This document shows positions 8,408-16,853 of a stretch of 64,000 nucleotides of DNA, piece after piece (position 1 is the stretch's first letter; each line of letters begins with the position of its first letter). The notes under the pieces are model-generated. The model made no database searches. It saw only the letters and a program-made list of their open reading frames with translations, and was not told where the DNA came from. Made by a program: the position numbers and the translations under genes. Location of the stretch: contig JACQZW010000072.1 of assembly GCA_016213675.1 (NCBI GenBank), positions 101,939-165,938 of the forward strand, read 5' to 3'. The DNA is from Acidobacteriota bacterium (GTDB taxonomy: Bacteria > Acidobacteriota > Thermoanaerobaculia > Thermoanaerobaculales > Thermoanaerobaculaceae).

Positions 8408-11400
8408 ATGTACACGCGTCGCATCGGTGCCATCGCGTTGACAGTGGTGTGCCTGAGCAGCGTGGTCGCGGCCCAGGAGCAGATCGACATCCAGAACTGG
8501 CCGGCGCCACCGTACTGGGCGCCGCCGGCACAGCCGCAACGAGACGCCGCGGAGGGTGCGCCGACCGCGGCCTCGGCGCTCGAGCCGTCCGTGCTGCCGA
8601 CCGAGCCGCTGCCGTTCATCGCGATCGCCCCCTGTCGGCTGATCGACACTCGGAACCCGGTCGGCACGTACGGCGGCCCCCCACTCGTCGTCGACACGCC
8701 GCGCTCCTTCCCGGTCGCCGGACAGTGCGGTGTCGCGGCCAACGCCGAGGCGGTCTCGGTCAACGTCACGGTGACGAACACGCAGGGCGGCGGCTGGGTC
8801 GCCCTCTATCCGGCGGGCTCCCCGTGGCCTGGCGTCTCGACCGTCAACTACCCCACCTCTTGGGTCAGCGTCGCGAACGCGGCGATCGTGCCACTCGGAG
8901 GCGGCGGCTTCACGGCCCTCGCCGCGGTGTCCGCCACCGATCTCATCGTCGACGTCAACGGCTACTACGCGCCGGCGGGGGTACGCTCGGTGTTCGGTCG
9001 CACCGGCAACGTCGTGGGTGCCGCCGGGGACTACACGGCGAACCAGGTGACCAACCTCCCGGCGGGAGGCATTACCGCCACCGACGTGCAGGGGGCGCTC
9101 GACGGTCTCGACACGGGCAAGGCGGGAATCGTCCACACGCACTCCGGCTCGGAGATCGCCGGTCTGACCTCGGGCGGGATAACGTTCGGCAACGCCTCTG
9201 GCAGCCTCGCGCAGAGTTCCAGCCAGCTCTTCTGGGACCAGGCCAACAACCGGCTCGGGATCGGGACGGCCAGCCCCGCGCACCAGCTCGACCTGACGGG
9301 AATGGTGAACATGCCGGCAACCACTGCGACAAGCGGCACGCCGACGGCGGGCGTGCTCTTCTTCGCGGGCCAGCGATTCCTCCACGCTTTCGACCCAATA
9401 GGGGCCCGCTCGAACACGTTCTTGGGCATCGAAGCCGGCAACTTCACCATGGGAGGCGCCGGCGAGCAGGGGCGTGCAAACACAGGCATCGGGTTCTACG
9501 CACTCCGGGCGACCACGACGGGTCGAGGCAACACCGCAGTTGGCAATAGCAGCCTTACTGGAAACATGACGGGCGACGACAACACATCCGTGGGTTGGGG
9601 AAGCCTCAGCCAGAACACCACAGGCTCGGCGAACACCGCGATCGGCCACTTCAGCTTGAACTCCAACATCGAGGGGACGAGCAACACGGCACTCGGCCTC
9701 GCAGGTCTCCTGAACAACACCGGCTCGTCGAACATCGCGCTGGGAAAGGACGCCGGGTTCAATCTCACGACCGGCAGCTACAACATCGACATCGGTAACC
9801 AGGGTGTCGCGGACGAGGGCAACACGATACGGATCGGCACGCCCGGCGACCAGAACCGCACGTTCGTCGCGGGGATCCGCGGCGTAACGCCTGGATCCGC
9901 CGACGGGCTTCCAGTGATCATCGACTCCAACGGCCAGCTCGGGACGTCCACCAGCGTCGGCGCCGTCACGAGCGTGTTCGGCAGGACCGGCGCCGTGACC
10001 GCGCAGGCCGGCGACTACGCCGCGAGCCAGGTGTCGAACGCACCTGCCGGCAACATCTCCTCGACTACGGCGCAAGCCGCGGTCAACGAGCTCGACGCCG
10101 AGAAGGCCGCACTCGCCCACTCCCATACAGGATCGCAGATCACCGGGTTGACCTCGGGCGGCGTCACCTTCGGCAACGCGAGCGGGAGCCTCGCTCAGGA
10201 CGCCAATCAGCTCTACTGGGACCAGACGAACCGACGACTCGGGCTCGGCACGAGCGCCCCCCAGCAGCAGCTCGAGCTGACCGGGATGATGCGGAGGCCT
10301 GCGACGGCCGCGACCGCGGGGACGCCGACGGCGGGGGTGCTGTACCTCGGCACCGACCCCTTCCTTCACAACTACCCTCCCGGCGCCGACAACACGTTCG
10401 TCGGCGAGCACGCGGGCAACTTCTCGATGACCGGCATCAACAACACCGGGATCGGCAATCTTGCCCTCAATTCGACCACCACGGGCGGCCACAACACCGC
10501 GATCGGCCACCTGACCCTCACGTCCAACACCGAAGGCAACGACAACACCTCGGTTGGCTCGGTGAGCCTCTACCAGAACACGGTCGGCAGCGCCAACACT
10601 GCTGCCGGCTATCACAGCCTCTACGCCAACACCGCGGCGAGCAGGAACACGGCGGTGGGCAAGGACTCTCTGTACACACAGTCGTACGACAACGGCGGCA
10701 CTTCGTGGGACTCGGACAACACCGCCGTCGGCTACCAGGCTCTCTACACCAACGACCCGACGTCCACGACCAACGGCAACGCGAACACGGCCGTCGGCAG
10801 TCAGAGCCTCTACTCCAACACGACAGGCAAGGCCAACACCGCGGTGGGCATCGTGAGCCTCTACTCCACCGACACGGGCTCGGAGAACACGGCGCTCGGC
10901 TACCAGGCCCTCTACGGCAACCTCGGGGGGAGCTACAACATCGGGATCGGCTATGGGGGCGGGTCGCTCCTCACGACCGGCAGCAGCAACATCGCCATCG
11001 GGAACTACGGTGTCGCCGGCGAGAGCAACACGATCAGGATCGGCAGTGCTCCCAACCAGACCCGTGCGTTCATCGCCGGGATCACCGGGGCGAACGTCGG
11101 CACGTCGAGCGCCGTCTACGTCAACGCGGCCGGACAGCTCGGCACCGTGCAGTCGTCGATCCGCTACAAGCAGGACGTACAGGACATGGGCGAGACGTCG
11201 ACCCGACTGCTCGAGCTGCGGCCCGTCACCTTTCACTACAGGAACGACCCCGAAGGCCCACTCCAGTACGGCCTGATCGCCGAGGAGGTCGAGCAGGTGC
11301 TGCCCGAGCTCGTCGTGCACGACGCCACCGGTCGGCCCGAGACCGTCGCCTACCATGAGCTGCCGACGATGCTCCTCAACGAGCTGCAGAAACAGCACGC

Positions 11401-11485
11401 CATCATCCAGGCCCAGGAGGCGCAGATCGAGGCGCTGATGGCCCGACTCGAGGCACTGGAGGCCCACCACCCAGCCGAGCGCTGA
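8408..11485 (+). CDS. Secreted fibre/adhesin-like protein with tandem modules and C-terminal peptidase S74 chaperone domain
   Basis: Predicted exported, 1025 residues, probably an oligomeric surface fibre. It has a signal peptide at 1-22 (IGAIALTVVCLSSVVAA) and a Pro-rich linker to about 70. A beta-domain at 75-190 (CRLIDTRNPVGTYGGPP ... DLIVDVNGYYAPAG) is of the kind common in secreted acidobacterial proteins. Two homologous modules follow (about 193-512 and 522-914). Each starts SVFGRTG-V, continues through TGSQITGLTSGGVTFGNASGSL and RLGLGTSAP-QLELTG, then runs of a 12-17-residue repeat of the form NTAVGYQALYxNTTGxx, resembling YadA-head or phage-tail beta repeats. Residues 915-1000 are an S74 intramolecular chaperone (SSIRYKQDVQDMGE, LRPVTFHYRND, YGLIAEEVEQVLPELV), then a coiled coil at 985-1018. 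S74 domains trimerise fibres and then usually cleave themselves off at a Ser near their start, here probably Ser916 or Ser917. GAGGAGG precedes the ATG. Confidence 0.88.
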   Translation: MYTRRIGAIALTVVCLSSVVAAQEQIDIQNWPAPPYWAPPAQPQRDAAEGAPTAASALEPSVLPTEPLPFIAIAPCRLIDTRNPVGTYGGPPLVVDTPRSFPVAGQCGVAANAEAVSVNVTVTNTQGGGWVALYPAGSPWPGVSTVNYPTSWVSVANAAIVPLGGGGFTALAAVSATDLIVDVNGYYAPAGVRSVFGRTGNVVGAAGDYTANQVTNLPAGGITATDVQGALDGLDTGKAGIVHTHSGSEIAGLTSGGITFGNASGSLAQSSSQLFWDQANNRLGIGTASPAHQLDLTGMVNMPATTATSGTPTAGVLFFAGQRFLHAFDPIGARSNTFLGIEAGNFTMGGAGEQGRANTGIGFYALRATTTGRGNTAVGNSSLTGNMTGDDNTSVGWGSLSQNTTGSANTAIGHFSLNSNIEGTSNTALGLAGLLNNTGSSNIALGKDAGFNLTTGSYNIDIGNQGVADEGNTIRIGTPGDQNRTFVAGIRGVTPGSADGLPVIIDSNGQLGTSTSVGAVTSVFGRTGAVTAQAGDYAASQVSNAPAGNISSTTAQAAVNELDAEKAALAHSHTGSQITGLTSGGVTFGNASGSLAQDANQLYWDQTNRRLGLGTSAPQQQLELTGMMRRPATAATAGTPTAGVLYLGTDPFLHNYPPGADNTFVGEHAGNFSMTGINNTGIGNLALNSTTTGGHNTAIGHLTLTSNTEGNDNTSVGSVSLYQNTVGSANTAAGYHSLYANTAASRNTAVGKDSLYTQSYDNGGTSWDSDNTAVGYQALYTNDPTSTTNGNANTAVGSQSLYSNTTGKANTAVGIVSLYSTDTGSENTALGYQALYGNLGGSYNIGIGYGGGSLLTTGSSNIAIGNYGVAGESNTIRIGSAPNQTRAFIAGITGANVGTSSAVYVNAAGQLGTVQSSIRYKQDVQDMGETSTRLLELRPVTFHYRNDPEGPLQYGLIAEEVEQVLPELVVHDATGRPETVAYHELPTMLLNELQKQHAIIQAQEAQIEALMARLEALEAHHPAER

Positions 11486-11537
11486 CGAGTCGTCACCGAC
11501 CAGTCGCACCGCGAGGGCACCTGCGAGATTGCTCGTT

Positions 11538-11597
11538 ACCAGGTGGTAGCATCACCGCAAGACACGCTCAGGATCGCGCCGGGCCTTGCTGTGCGAG
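11538..11597 (+). repeat. 60-bp direct repeat, copy 2 (possible shared promoter/operator)
   Basis: Begins ACCAGGTGGTAGCATCA and is about 83% identical to 8294-8353. TAGCAT at 11547-11552 replaces TAGGAT of copy 1 as the possible -10 box. It lies 52 bases after the fibre gene stop and 89 bases before the acyltransferase ATG. The pair brackets the fibre gene as direct repeats 3244 bases apart. Confidence 0.75.
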
Positions 11598-11686
11598 AAT
11601 GCCGGCCCTGTGATGCACGCCAAGCTGCTCGGGTTCCTCTCGATCGTGCGGGCAGATGTGGTCCGGGCGTGGCCGGCGATGAACGG

Positions 11687-12763
11687 ATGATACCTGCTGA
11701 CTCCCCGAGCCCGGCGCTCGACAACGATCGGTCAGGCCCCCGCCCGGTCGTTCCCGCACCCTCGCGCGAGGCGTTCTTCGACAACGCCCGGATCGTGATG
11801 CTGTCGCTCGTGGTCGTGGGCCACGCGATCGAGCCCTGGCTGGGCCACGACCGCGTCCTGCGCGCTGCCTACCTGGCGCTGTACGCCTTCCACATGCCCG
11901 TGTTCGTCTGGCTGGCGGGCCGGTTCGCCGCGGAGGAGCTGACACGGCCGCGTGCGGTCCGGTTGGTCGAGCGAGTGCTCGTGCCGCTGCTCGTGTTCCA
12001 GGTGCTCTACTCCGTGTTCCACCACCTCGCCTTCGGCACGCCGCACCTTGCCCTCGGGTTCGTCCGGCCCTACTGGATCATGTGGTTCCTCATGTCGCTG
12101 CTGTGGTGGCGGCTGCTCCTCCCGATCTTCGCGGTCATCCCGGGCGGTCTGGTCCTGGCCGTCGCGCTCGCGGCTGCCGCCGGGCTCTCGAACGCCGTCG
12201 GCTACGACCTGAGTCTCTCCCGCACGCTCGTGTTCCTGCCCTGCTTCCTGCTCGGCTACCGCATGCGGCGCTCCGACCTCACGTTCCTGTCGACCCGCTG
12301 GGCGCGGGCGGGCTCCGTGGCGGTGCTCACCGCGCTCGCCATCGTCGCCTGGCGATTCGCGCCGCACCTGGACGAACGTTGGCTGTACGGCAGCCTGGGC
12401 TACGGAGCCCTCAGGGTGCCCGCCGGGCCGGGCATGCTGTGGAGACTGCTGGGGCTCGTCGTCGCCGCGGTCGCGGGCGCGGCCGTGCTCGCCTGGGTGC
12501 CGAGGCGACGGCTGGCGTGGACGGGACTGGGCTCGCGCACCTTGCAGGGCTACGTGATGCACGGGTTCCTGGTCCGCGGCGCGATCGCCGCAGGCTGGCT
12601 GACGCCGGCGGCCCTCGGCGCGCGGTGGGCCCAGGTTCTGCTCGCCCTCGGCGCGGTGGCGCTGGCGCCGGCGCTGTGCACGGCCGCGGTCGAACGCGCG
12701 CTCGGCTGGTTGGTGTCACCCCCCATCGGCCGCTGGCTCCAGCCCCGCGCCACTCGCCAGTAG
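11687..12763 (+). CDS. Acyltransferase 3 family membrane protein
   Basis: Inner-membrane O-acyltransferase of the acyltransferase-3/OpgC type, 358 residues with about ten hydrophobic segments. The N-terminal FFDNARIVMLSLVVVGHAIEP contains the conserved histidine of the family, followed by YAFHMPVFVWLAGRF. A PYWIMWFLMSLLWWRLLLPIF helix pair and the terminal GYVMHGFLVRG complete the pattern. These enzymes move acyl groups onto polysaccharides, glycans or lipids; the acceptor here is unknown. The ATG at 11687 is used; no strong ribosome site is seen, and a GTG six codons upstream is an alternative. The 60-bp element upstream also precedes the fibre gene, so the two may respond to the same signal. 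Acylation of a surface glycan alongside the fibre is speculation. Confidence 0.85.
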   Translation: MIPADSPSPALDNDRSGPRPVVPAPSREAFFDNARIVMLSLVVVGHAIEPWLGHDRVLRAAYLALYAFHMPVFVWLAGRFAAEELTRPRAVRLVERVLVPLLVFQVLYSVFHHLAFGTPHLALGFVRPYWIMWFLMSLLWWRLLLPIFAVIPGGLVLAVALAAAAGLSNAVGYDLSLSRTLVFLPCFLLGYRMRRSDLTFLSTRWARAGSVAVLTALAIVAWRFAPHLDERWLYGSLGYGALRVPAGPGMLWRLLGLVVAAVAGAAVLAWVPRRRLAWTGLGSRTLQGYVMHGFLVRGAIAAGWLTPAALGARWAQVLLALGAVALAPALCTAAVERALGWLVSPPIGRWLQPRATRQ

Positions 12764-12769
12764 CCCTGG

Positions 12770-12862
12770 CCGCGTGTCCCGAGCGAAGTGCCGAGGTATG
12801 TCTGACGAGCGTCTTGCAGGGCCTCTGATGCGACGGGATTCTTCGCTTCGCTCAGAATGACA
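12770..12862. repeat. Dispersed intergenic repeat of the CHSERSEE type
   Basis: GATTCTTCGCTTCGCTCAGA (12837-12856, continuing ATGACA to 12862) is a sequence widely seen in intergenic DNA of many environmental bacteria. On the minus strand it reads as CHSERSEES in spurious protein predictions, and the second arm here reads RHFARDTR (CCCGAGCGAAGTGCC at about 12779). The outer left limit is approximate. Confidence 0.6.
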
Positions 12863-13021
12863 GCCAGTTGTTGGCGAGGGAGTTAGCGCTGTCACCGTGA
12901 GCGAAGGGAAGGGACTCGGCGAGTCATGCGAACGGCTCAGGCGGCAGGAAGAGGCCCTGAGCCTTCCAATGGCGGAGGGGGCGCGAAATCGCGCGGAGGG
13001 CAATCCACTTGCCCGGAGGAC

Positions 13022-13136
13022 GGGGGGCGTAGCTGGCGGGCGAAGCGGGTGGCGGCGCGTCAGAGGCGCGGAGCGGGATTCACTCCCGCGGAGCGCGGGG
13101 GCCGGACGCATGCGTCCGGGGGGCGTAGCTGGCGGG
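13022..13136. repeat. 19-bp direct repeat pair around an 18-bp palindrome
   Basis: GGGGGGCGTAGCTGGCGGG occurs at 13022-13040 and again at 13118-13136. The perfect palindrome CCGGACGCATGCGTCCGG (13102-13119) abuts the second copy. There is no T-tract, so this is not a standard terminator. Confidence 0.65.
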
Positions 13137-13172
13137 GGAAAGGGCGGGGGGCCAGCGGGCCCCCCGAGTTGA

Positions 13173-13248
13173 TGGTGCCCAGGGGCGGAATTGAACCGTC
13201 GACACCGGCATTTTCAGTGCCGTGCTCTACCAACTGAGCTACCTGGGC
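13173..13248 (-). tRNA. tRNA-Phe (GAA)
   Basis: On the minus strand the acceptor stem GCCCAGG pairs with CCTGGGC, followed by A and an encoded CCA. The D arm is GCTCAGTTGGTAGAGC. The anticodon stem-loop CGGCA-CTGAAAA-TGCCG gives anticodon GAA, and the T loop is TTCAATT. The total is 76 bases. One T-stem pair (A-C) is mismatched. It lies between the repeat-rich spacer and the AtuA-like gene. Confidence 0.93.
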
Positions 13249-13300
13249 ACGTCAGGCCCGCGGATTATGGCGACGCGGCGGAGGGCTGTCAAGGAAGCCG

Positions 13301-13642
13301 TCACGGCTCGAGTGCCGCGGCGACCGCGTCGGGCACCTCGAACTCGGCCCGGAGGAGCGCCTGGGCGTGAGTCTTCCCCTGGGCGTCGGTCAGCAGACTC
13401 GACGATCCACCACCCCCCAGCGAGTCGTGCAGGATGAAGTTGAGGGCGAGGAGGTTCGGCAGCTCGAAGCGCTCCACCTCCCCGCGCACGACGCTCCCCA
13501 ACACCGCCTTGACCACCGACGGGGTGAGCGCGTCCCGCATCCACGCGTAGGCTTCCGGGGACCGGGCGACGAGCCCGACATTGGACGCCTCGCCCTTGTC
13601 CCCCGAGCGCCCGTACGCGATCCGTTCCAGCGTCACCTTCAT
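13301..13642 (-). CDS. AtuA-like ferredoxin-fold domain protein
   Basis: Small 113-residue protein that aligns with the C-terminal domain of the AtuA (acyclic terpene utilisation, DUF1446) family. Motifs seen are IAYGRSGDKGEASNVGLVARSPEAYAWM, a middle ALTPSVVKAVLGSVVRGEVERFELPNLLALNFILHDSLGGGGSSSL, and TDAQGKTHAQALLRAEFEVP. Stand-alone versions normally sit next to an AtuA N-terminal partner or acyl-CoA carboxylase genes. None is visible here, so its substrate pathway is unknown. The ATG at 13642 has GGGGACGAGG just upstream. Confidence 0.85.
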   Translation of the reverse strand: MKVTLERIAYGRSGDKGEASNVGLVARSPEAYAWMRDALTPSVVKAVLGSVVRGEVERFELPNLLALNFILHDSLGGGGSSSLLTDAQGKTHAQALLRAEFEVPDAVAAALEP

Positions 13643-13695
13643 CGTCCTCGTCCCCTGCCAAGGCTAGCAGAGCCGTCCGATCCGGCAAGAGACCC

Positions 13696-13701
13696 TACAA
13701 T
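13696..13701 (+). promoter_or_regulatory. Putative -10 box, leaderless start of the YfhO-like gene
   Basis: TACAAT ends exactly 6 bases before the ATG at 13708, and no ribosome site lies between. Transcription would start at or beside the ATG. Confidence 0.5.
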
Positions 13702-13707
13702 GCCCCC

Positions 13708-15924
13708 ATGCAGCGCGACGCAGCCACACCGGTCCTCATCTGCCTGCTCGGGCTGCTCGCGTTCCTCCTCTTCCCCGCGCTCATCCTCGACCACAGGGTG
13801 GCGCCCGAGGCCAGCCTGAAGGGCACGCCCCCGTGGCGGCTGCAGTGGGGACCGCAGCCGGCGCCGGCACGAGGTGCACTGGAGGCCGCCACCCGCCTTG
13901 GGCCCAGGCTTCAGGGGATCGCCAGGGACGGCCTCAGCACCGCGTTGTGGAACCCCTGGATCGGCGGAGGACGCCCGGGCTGGCTGTCGTCGCCCCGCGA
14001 GGGCGGCGCCCCACTGACCGTGGCCGCCGGCCTCCTTGCCCGGGTCGGGTGGGCCTGGACCGCCCTGGTCGCGCTGCAGATCGCGGTAGCCTTCGGGACC
14101 GCGGCGTGGGTGCTGCGCCGCCTCGGACTCGGCGCCTGGTCGGCCTGTGCCGGCGGGATCGCCTACGCACTCTCCGGGGCGGTCGCGTCGCAGGTCCTTT
14201 CGTGGCAGGGCTCCGCGCTCGCCCTCGGACCGCTGGCCCTCGTTCCCGCCACCATGGGGGGGGCGCCGTGGCCCCGGCGCGCCGCGGCCTGGGGCGCCGT
14301 CCTGGTGCTGCTGCTGGCCTCCGGCCCACCGGCGCTCCAGTTCATCGCCGTCGGCCTGGTCTTCGAGACGCTGACCCCGGGACCGCCGCAACGACCGCGA
14401 CGTCTCGCGGCGCTCCTGATCGGGCTCGCCGCCGCCGCCGCCATCGTCCTGCCGAGCGTCTGGCTCGACCGCATTGGCCACGAGGTCGCGAGCGGCGAGG
14501 CCGGCCGCACCCAGGTGCCGGAGATGACGCTGCGCGGCCTGGTCGAGTCGCCCCCCACCGAGGAACCGACCGCAGGAGGGCGCCTCGGGGCCCGCGGCGC
14601 CACATGGGCCAGCCCCGGACAGGGATTCCTTTCGCTCCCCGTGCTCCTCCTCGCCGCCATCGGGGCCGTGGCCGGGCGCGGGCACCCGAGACGGGTGTGG
14701 ATCGGGGTGATCGTCGTGGCCACGGGCCTGACATGGGCGTCGGCCGAAACGCTCGAGACCCTCCGAGTGCTGGAGCGACCGTTCGGGGTGACGGCCCTCG
14801 CCGCCGCCTTCCTGGCCGCCATGGGTGCCGAGGTCCTGGCCCGGCGGGCACCGGCCGCCTGGCGCAACCCGGCGGTCGCGTTCGCCTGCGCCATCCTCGT
14901 CCTCCGCCTCGCTCCGCCGTTCGCCCAGCGTCTCCCGTTCGCCGAGCCCGGCGAAGCCTTGCTCGCCTCGCCTCTCCCGGCGCACGCGGCCGCTGCCGGC
15001 GGCCGCTTCGTGGCGGTCATCTCGGCCGTGCCTCCCGACCTCGGAGCCACCCTCGGGGCGGCCGACGCCCGCGCCATCGACCTCCGCCGGGAGCCCCGCT
15101 ACGCCGCGCGGCTCGGGGTGCGCGACACCGGCGAGCTGCCCCTGGCCCGCGTCCTCGATGGTTCGCTGCCCGACCTCGGCGTGCGATGGCTCGTTGAGCC
15201 GCTCCCCGTGCGGGTCGTCTCCGGCGAGATCTTCGCGCGCGTGGATACGTCCGAGGCCCGGGTCGACCGGCACGGCGTGACGGTGGCGGTCCCGCCCGGC
15301 GCGACCCGGCTCGGCGTGCCCACCGGTCGGTCCACGCCGACGCTGGCGCTGCGACAGGGTCGGGTCGAGTGGCGTCTCGAGGGCGACGCGACGCTCACGG
15401 CCGAGAGCGACGCCTGGACCTGGTTCGCTCTCCCCGAGGCCGTCACCGGCGGCGCCGCCGAGCTGCACGGGCTGGCGCTCCCCACCGCCGCACCCGAGCT
15501 CACCGTCGCGTGGGACCGCTCCGGCCTGCGGGAGGTCGAGGAGGTCCAGGGGGCCAGGGTCTGGGAGTGGCCGCGGGCCACGCCGATGGTGCACTTCGAG
15601 TGCGCCGCGAGCGGGGATGCGTCGCCCCGTGCTCCCGTCCGCGTCACCGTGAACCGTCCGGGCTCCATCGCCGCGGCGGTGTCGGCCCCGGAGAGCGGCC
15701 ACCTGGTCTACCTGGTCAAGTACCGCCCCCGCCTGTGGCACGCCCGTGTCGACGGCGAACGGGTGGCCACGGCAGCCGCGGGCGGGATTTGGACGGCCGT
15801 GCCGGTCGCCCCGGGAGCCCACGAGGTGGTGCTGTCGGCGTCGTTGCCGTGGACCCTGGGGTCGCTGTCGGCCTGCGGGATCGTCGGTCTGGCCGCCCTG
15901 GCGGTCGCCGGGAGGCGTTCATGA
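13708..15924 (+). CDS. YfhO-like multipass membrane protein
   Basis: 738-residue integral membrane protein of the YfhO/GT-C-like type, thought to glycosylate or modify envelope polymers with lipid-linked sugars. An N-terminal helix (PVLICLLGLLAFLLFPALI) is followed by a large extracytoplasmic loop containing the family sequence LWNPWIGGGRPGWLSSPREGGAPLTVAAG. About ten further hydrophobic helices run to residue ~410, then a long soluble beta-rich region. The C-terminal VYLVKYRPRLWHARVDGERVATA ... APGAHEVVLSAS plus one last helix is the standard YfhO ending. It is the first of three genes joined by 4-base overlaps (then GT2 and a flippase-like protein), so it probably acts in one glycan pathway with them. 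Confidence 0.75.
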   Translation: MQRDAATPVLICLLGLLAFLLFPALILDHRVAPEASLKGTPPWRLQWGPQPAPARGALEAATRLGPRLQGIARDGLSTALWNPWIGGGRPGWLSSPREGGAPLTVAAGLLARVGWAWTALVALQIAVAFGTAAWVLRRLGLGAWSACAGGIAYALSGAVASQVLSWQGSALALGPLALVPATMGGAPWPRRAAAWGAVLVLLLASGPPALQFIAVGLVFETLTPGPPQRPRRLAALLIGLAAAAAIVLPSVWLDRIGHEVASGEAGRTQVPEMTLRGLVESPPTEEPTAGGRLGARGATWASPGQGFLSLPVLLLAAIGAVAGRGHPRRVWIGVIVVATGLTWASAETLETLRVLERPFGVTALAAAFLAAMGAEVLARRAPAAWRNPAVAFACAILVLRLAPPFAQRLPFAEPGEALLASPLPAHAAAAGGRFVAVISAVPPDLGATLGAADARAIDLRREPRYAARLGVRDTGELPLARVLDGSLPDLGVRWLVEPLPVRVVSGEIFARVDTSEARVDRHGVTVAVPPGATRLGVPTGRSTPTLALRQGRVEWRLEGDATLTAESDAWTWFALPEAVTGGAAELHGLALPTAAPELTVAWDRSGLREVEEVQGARVWEWPRATPMVHFECAASGDASPRAPVRVTVNRPGSIAAAVSAPESGHLVYLVKYRPRLWHARVDGERVATAAAGGIWTAVPVAPGAHEVVLSASLPWTLGSLSACGIVGLAALAVAGRRS

Positions 15925-16853
15925 AGATGGTGATCCAGGTTCCGGCGTGGAACGAGGCGGACACCCTCGGGACGAGCCTGGCCGAGCTCCGCCGGCCGGT
16001 CGCGGGGTTCGACGAGGTCGAGGTGCTGGTGGTCGACGACGGCTCGACCGACGCGACCGCCGAGCTCGCCCGCCGGGCCGGGGCCACCGTGGTGCGGCTC
16101 CCGTTGCACCGGGGGCTCGCGGCTGCCTTCACGACCGGGCTGCAGGCCGCGCTCGACCGCGGCGCGGACGTAATCGTCAACGCGGACGCCGACGGGCAGT
16201 ACGACCCCGGGGCCATCCCGGCGCTGGTCGCGCCGATCGTGGCCGGCGAGGCCGACATGGTGCTCGGCGACCGCGGGGTCGCCACGCTGGCCCACTTCTC
16301 GCCGCTCAAGCGCTGGCTCCAGCGGCTCGGCTCCCGCGTGGTCCGGCTGCTCTCCGGCGTGCCGGTGTTCGACGCGACGACGGGCTTCCGCGCGTTCTCC
16401 AGGGCGGCGGCGTCGCGCCTCAACTGCTTCACGACCTATACCTACACGCTCGAGACGCTCATCCAGGCCGGGCAGGCCGGGCTCGCCGTCGCCTCGGTGC
16501 CCGTCGCGACGCGCCCGCCGTCGCGACCCTCGCGGCTGGTCCGGAGCAACTCGGCCTACGTGTTGCGTTCGCTCGCCGCCCTCGCCCGCCTCGTCTTCCT
16601 CTACCGCCCGCTCCGCATCCTGCTGAGCTGCGGCGCCCTCTGCCTGCTCGGCTCCGCGGTCCTGTTCGCCCGCTTCGCCTACTTCTACTTCTTCGGCGGC
16701 TCGCCCGCGGGCCATCTGCAGTCGCTGATCGCCGCCGCGTTGCTCGGCATGACCGGCGTCCAGCTCTCCGTGCTCGCCATCCTCGCCGACCTCACCGCGG
16801 TCAACCGCCGCCTGCTCGACGAGCTGCGGGCCCGGGAGCGGAACCGCCGGTGA
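15921..16853 (+). CDS. Glycosyltransferase family 2 protein with C-terminal membrane helices
   Basis: Membrane-anchored GT-A fold glycosyltransferase of 310 residues, related to polyprenyl-phosphate sugar transferases. It begins IQVPAWNEADTLGTSLAEL, then VLVVDDGSTDATAELA for the nucleotide-sugar site, and VNADADGQYDPGAI containing the DxD metal motif. FDATTGFRAFSRAAA is the acceptor-loop region. Two C-terminal helices (LLSCGALCLLGSAVLFARFAYFYFF and the AALLGMTGVQLSVLAIL segment) anchor it. The ATG overlaps the stop of the YfhO-like gene (ATGA), and its own stop overlaps the GTG of the next gene. It may supply the lipid-linked sugar donor for the YfhO-like protein; that link is inference. Confidence 0.9.
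   Translation: MKMVIQVPAWNEADTLGTSLAELRRPVAGFDEVEVLVVDDGSTDATAELARRAGATVVRLPLHRGLAAAFTTGLQAALDRGADVIVNADADGQYDPGAIPALVAPIVAGEADMVLGDRGVATLAHFSPLKRWLQRLGSRVVRLLSGVPVFDATTGFRAFSRAAASRLNCFTTYTYTLETLIQAGQAGLAVASVPVATRPPSRPSRLVRSNSAYVLRSLAALARLVFLYRPLRILLSCGALCLLGSAVLFARFAYFYFFGGSPAGHLQSLIAAALLGMTGVQLSVLAILADLTAVNRRLLDELRARERNRR

Larger units (their letters stand above)
12764..13172. other. Non-coding, repeat-rich intergenic stretch (409 bases)
   Basis: No credible gene is seen here. It holds, in order: a CHSERSEE-type dispersed repeat (about 12770-12862); a GA-rich stretch; two copies of the 19-base sequence GGGGGGCGTAGCTGGCGGG at 13022-13040 and 13118-13136; and a perfect 18-base palindrome at 13102-13119. 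Short open frames across it have no family features, and those ending in RGGIEPSTPAFS are read through the antisense of the tRNA. Confidence 0.7.

Noticed and set aside
8408..11485. Prophage region because of the S74 tail-fibre domain
   Set aside because: No capsid, portal, terminase, integrase or lysis gene is near, and the protein has a signal peptide.
8129..11509. Very long minus-strand open frame (1126 residues) across the fibre gene
   Set aside because: It is antisense to a plus-strand gene with signal peptide, repeats and S74 domain. The reading is low-complexity Arg/Val/Gly without family motifs, as expected for a GC-rich shadow.
12716..13111. Minus-strand ORF with CHSERSEES
   Set aside because: A known false-protein signature of a dispersed intergenic repeat; annotated as repeat instead.
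12926..13237. Plus-strand ORF ending in RGGIEPSTPAFSVP
   Set aside because: The end is the antisense of tRNA-Phe, a well-known false protein, and the rest lies in repeats.
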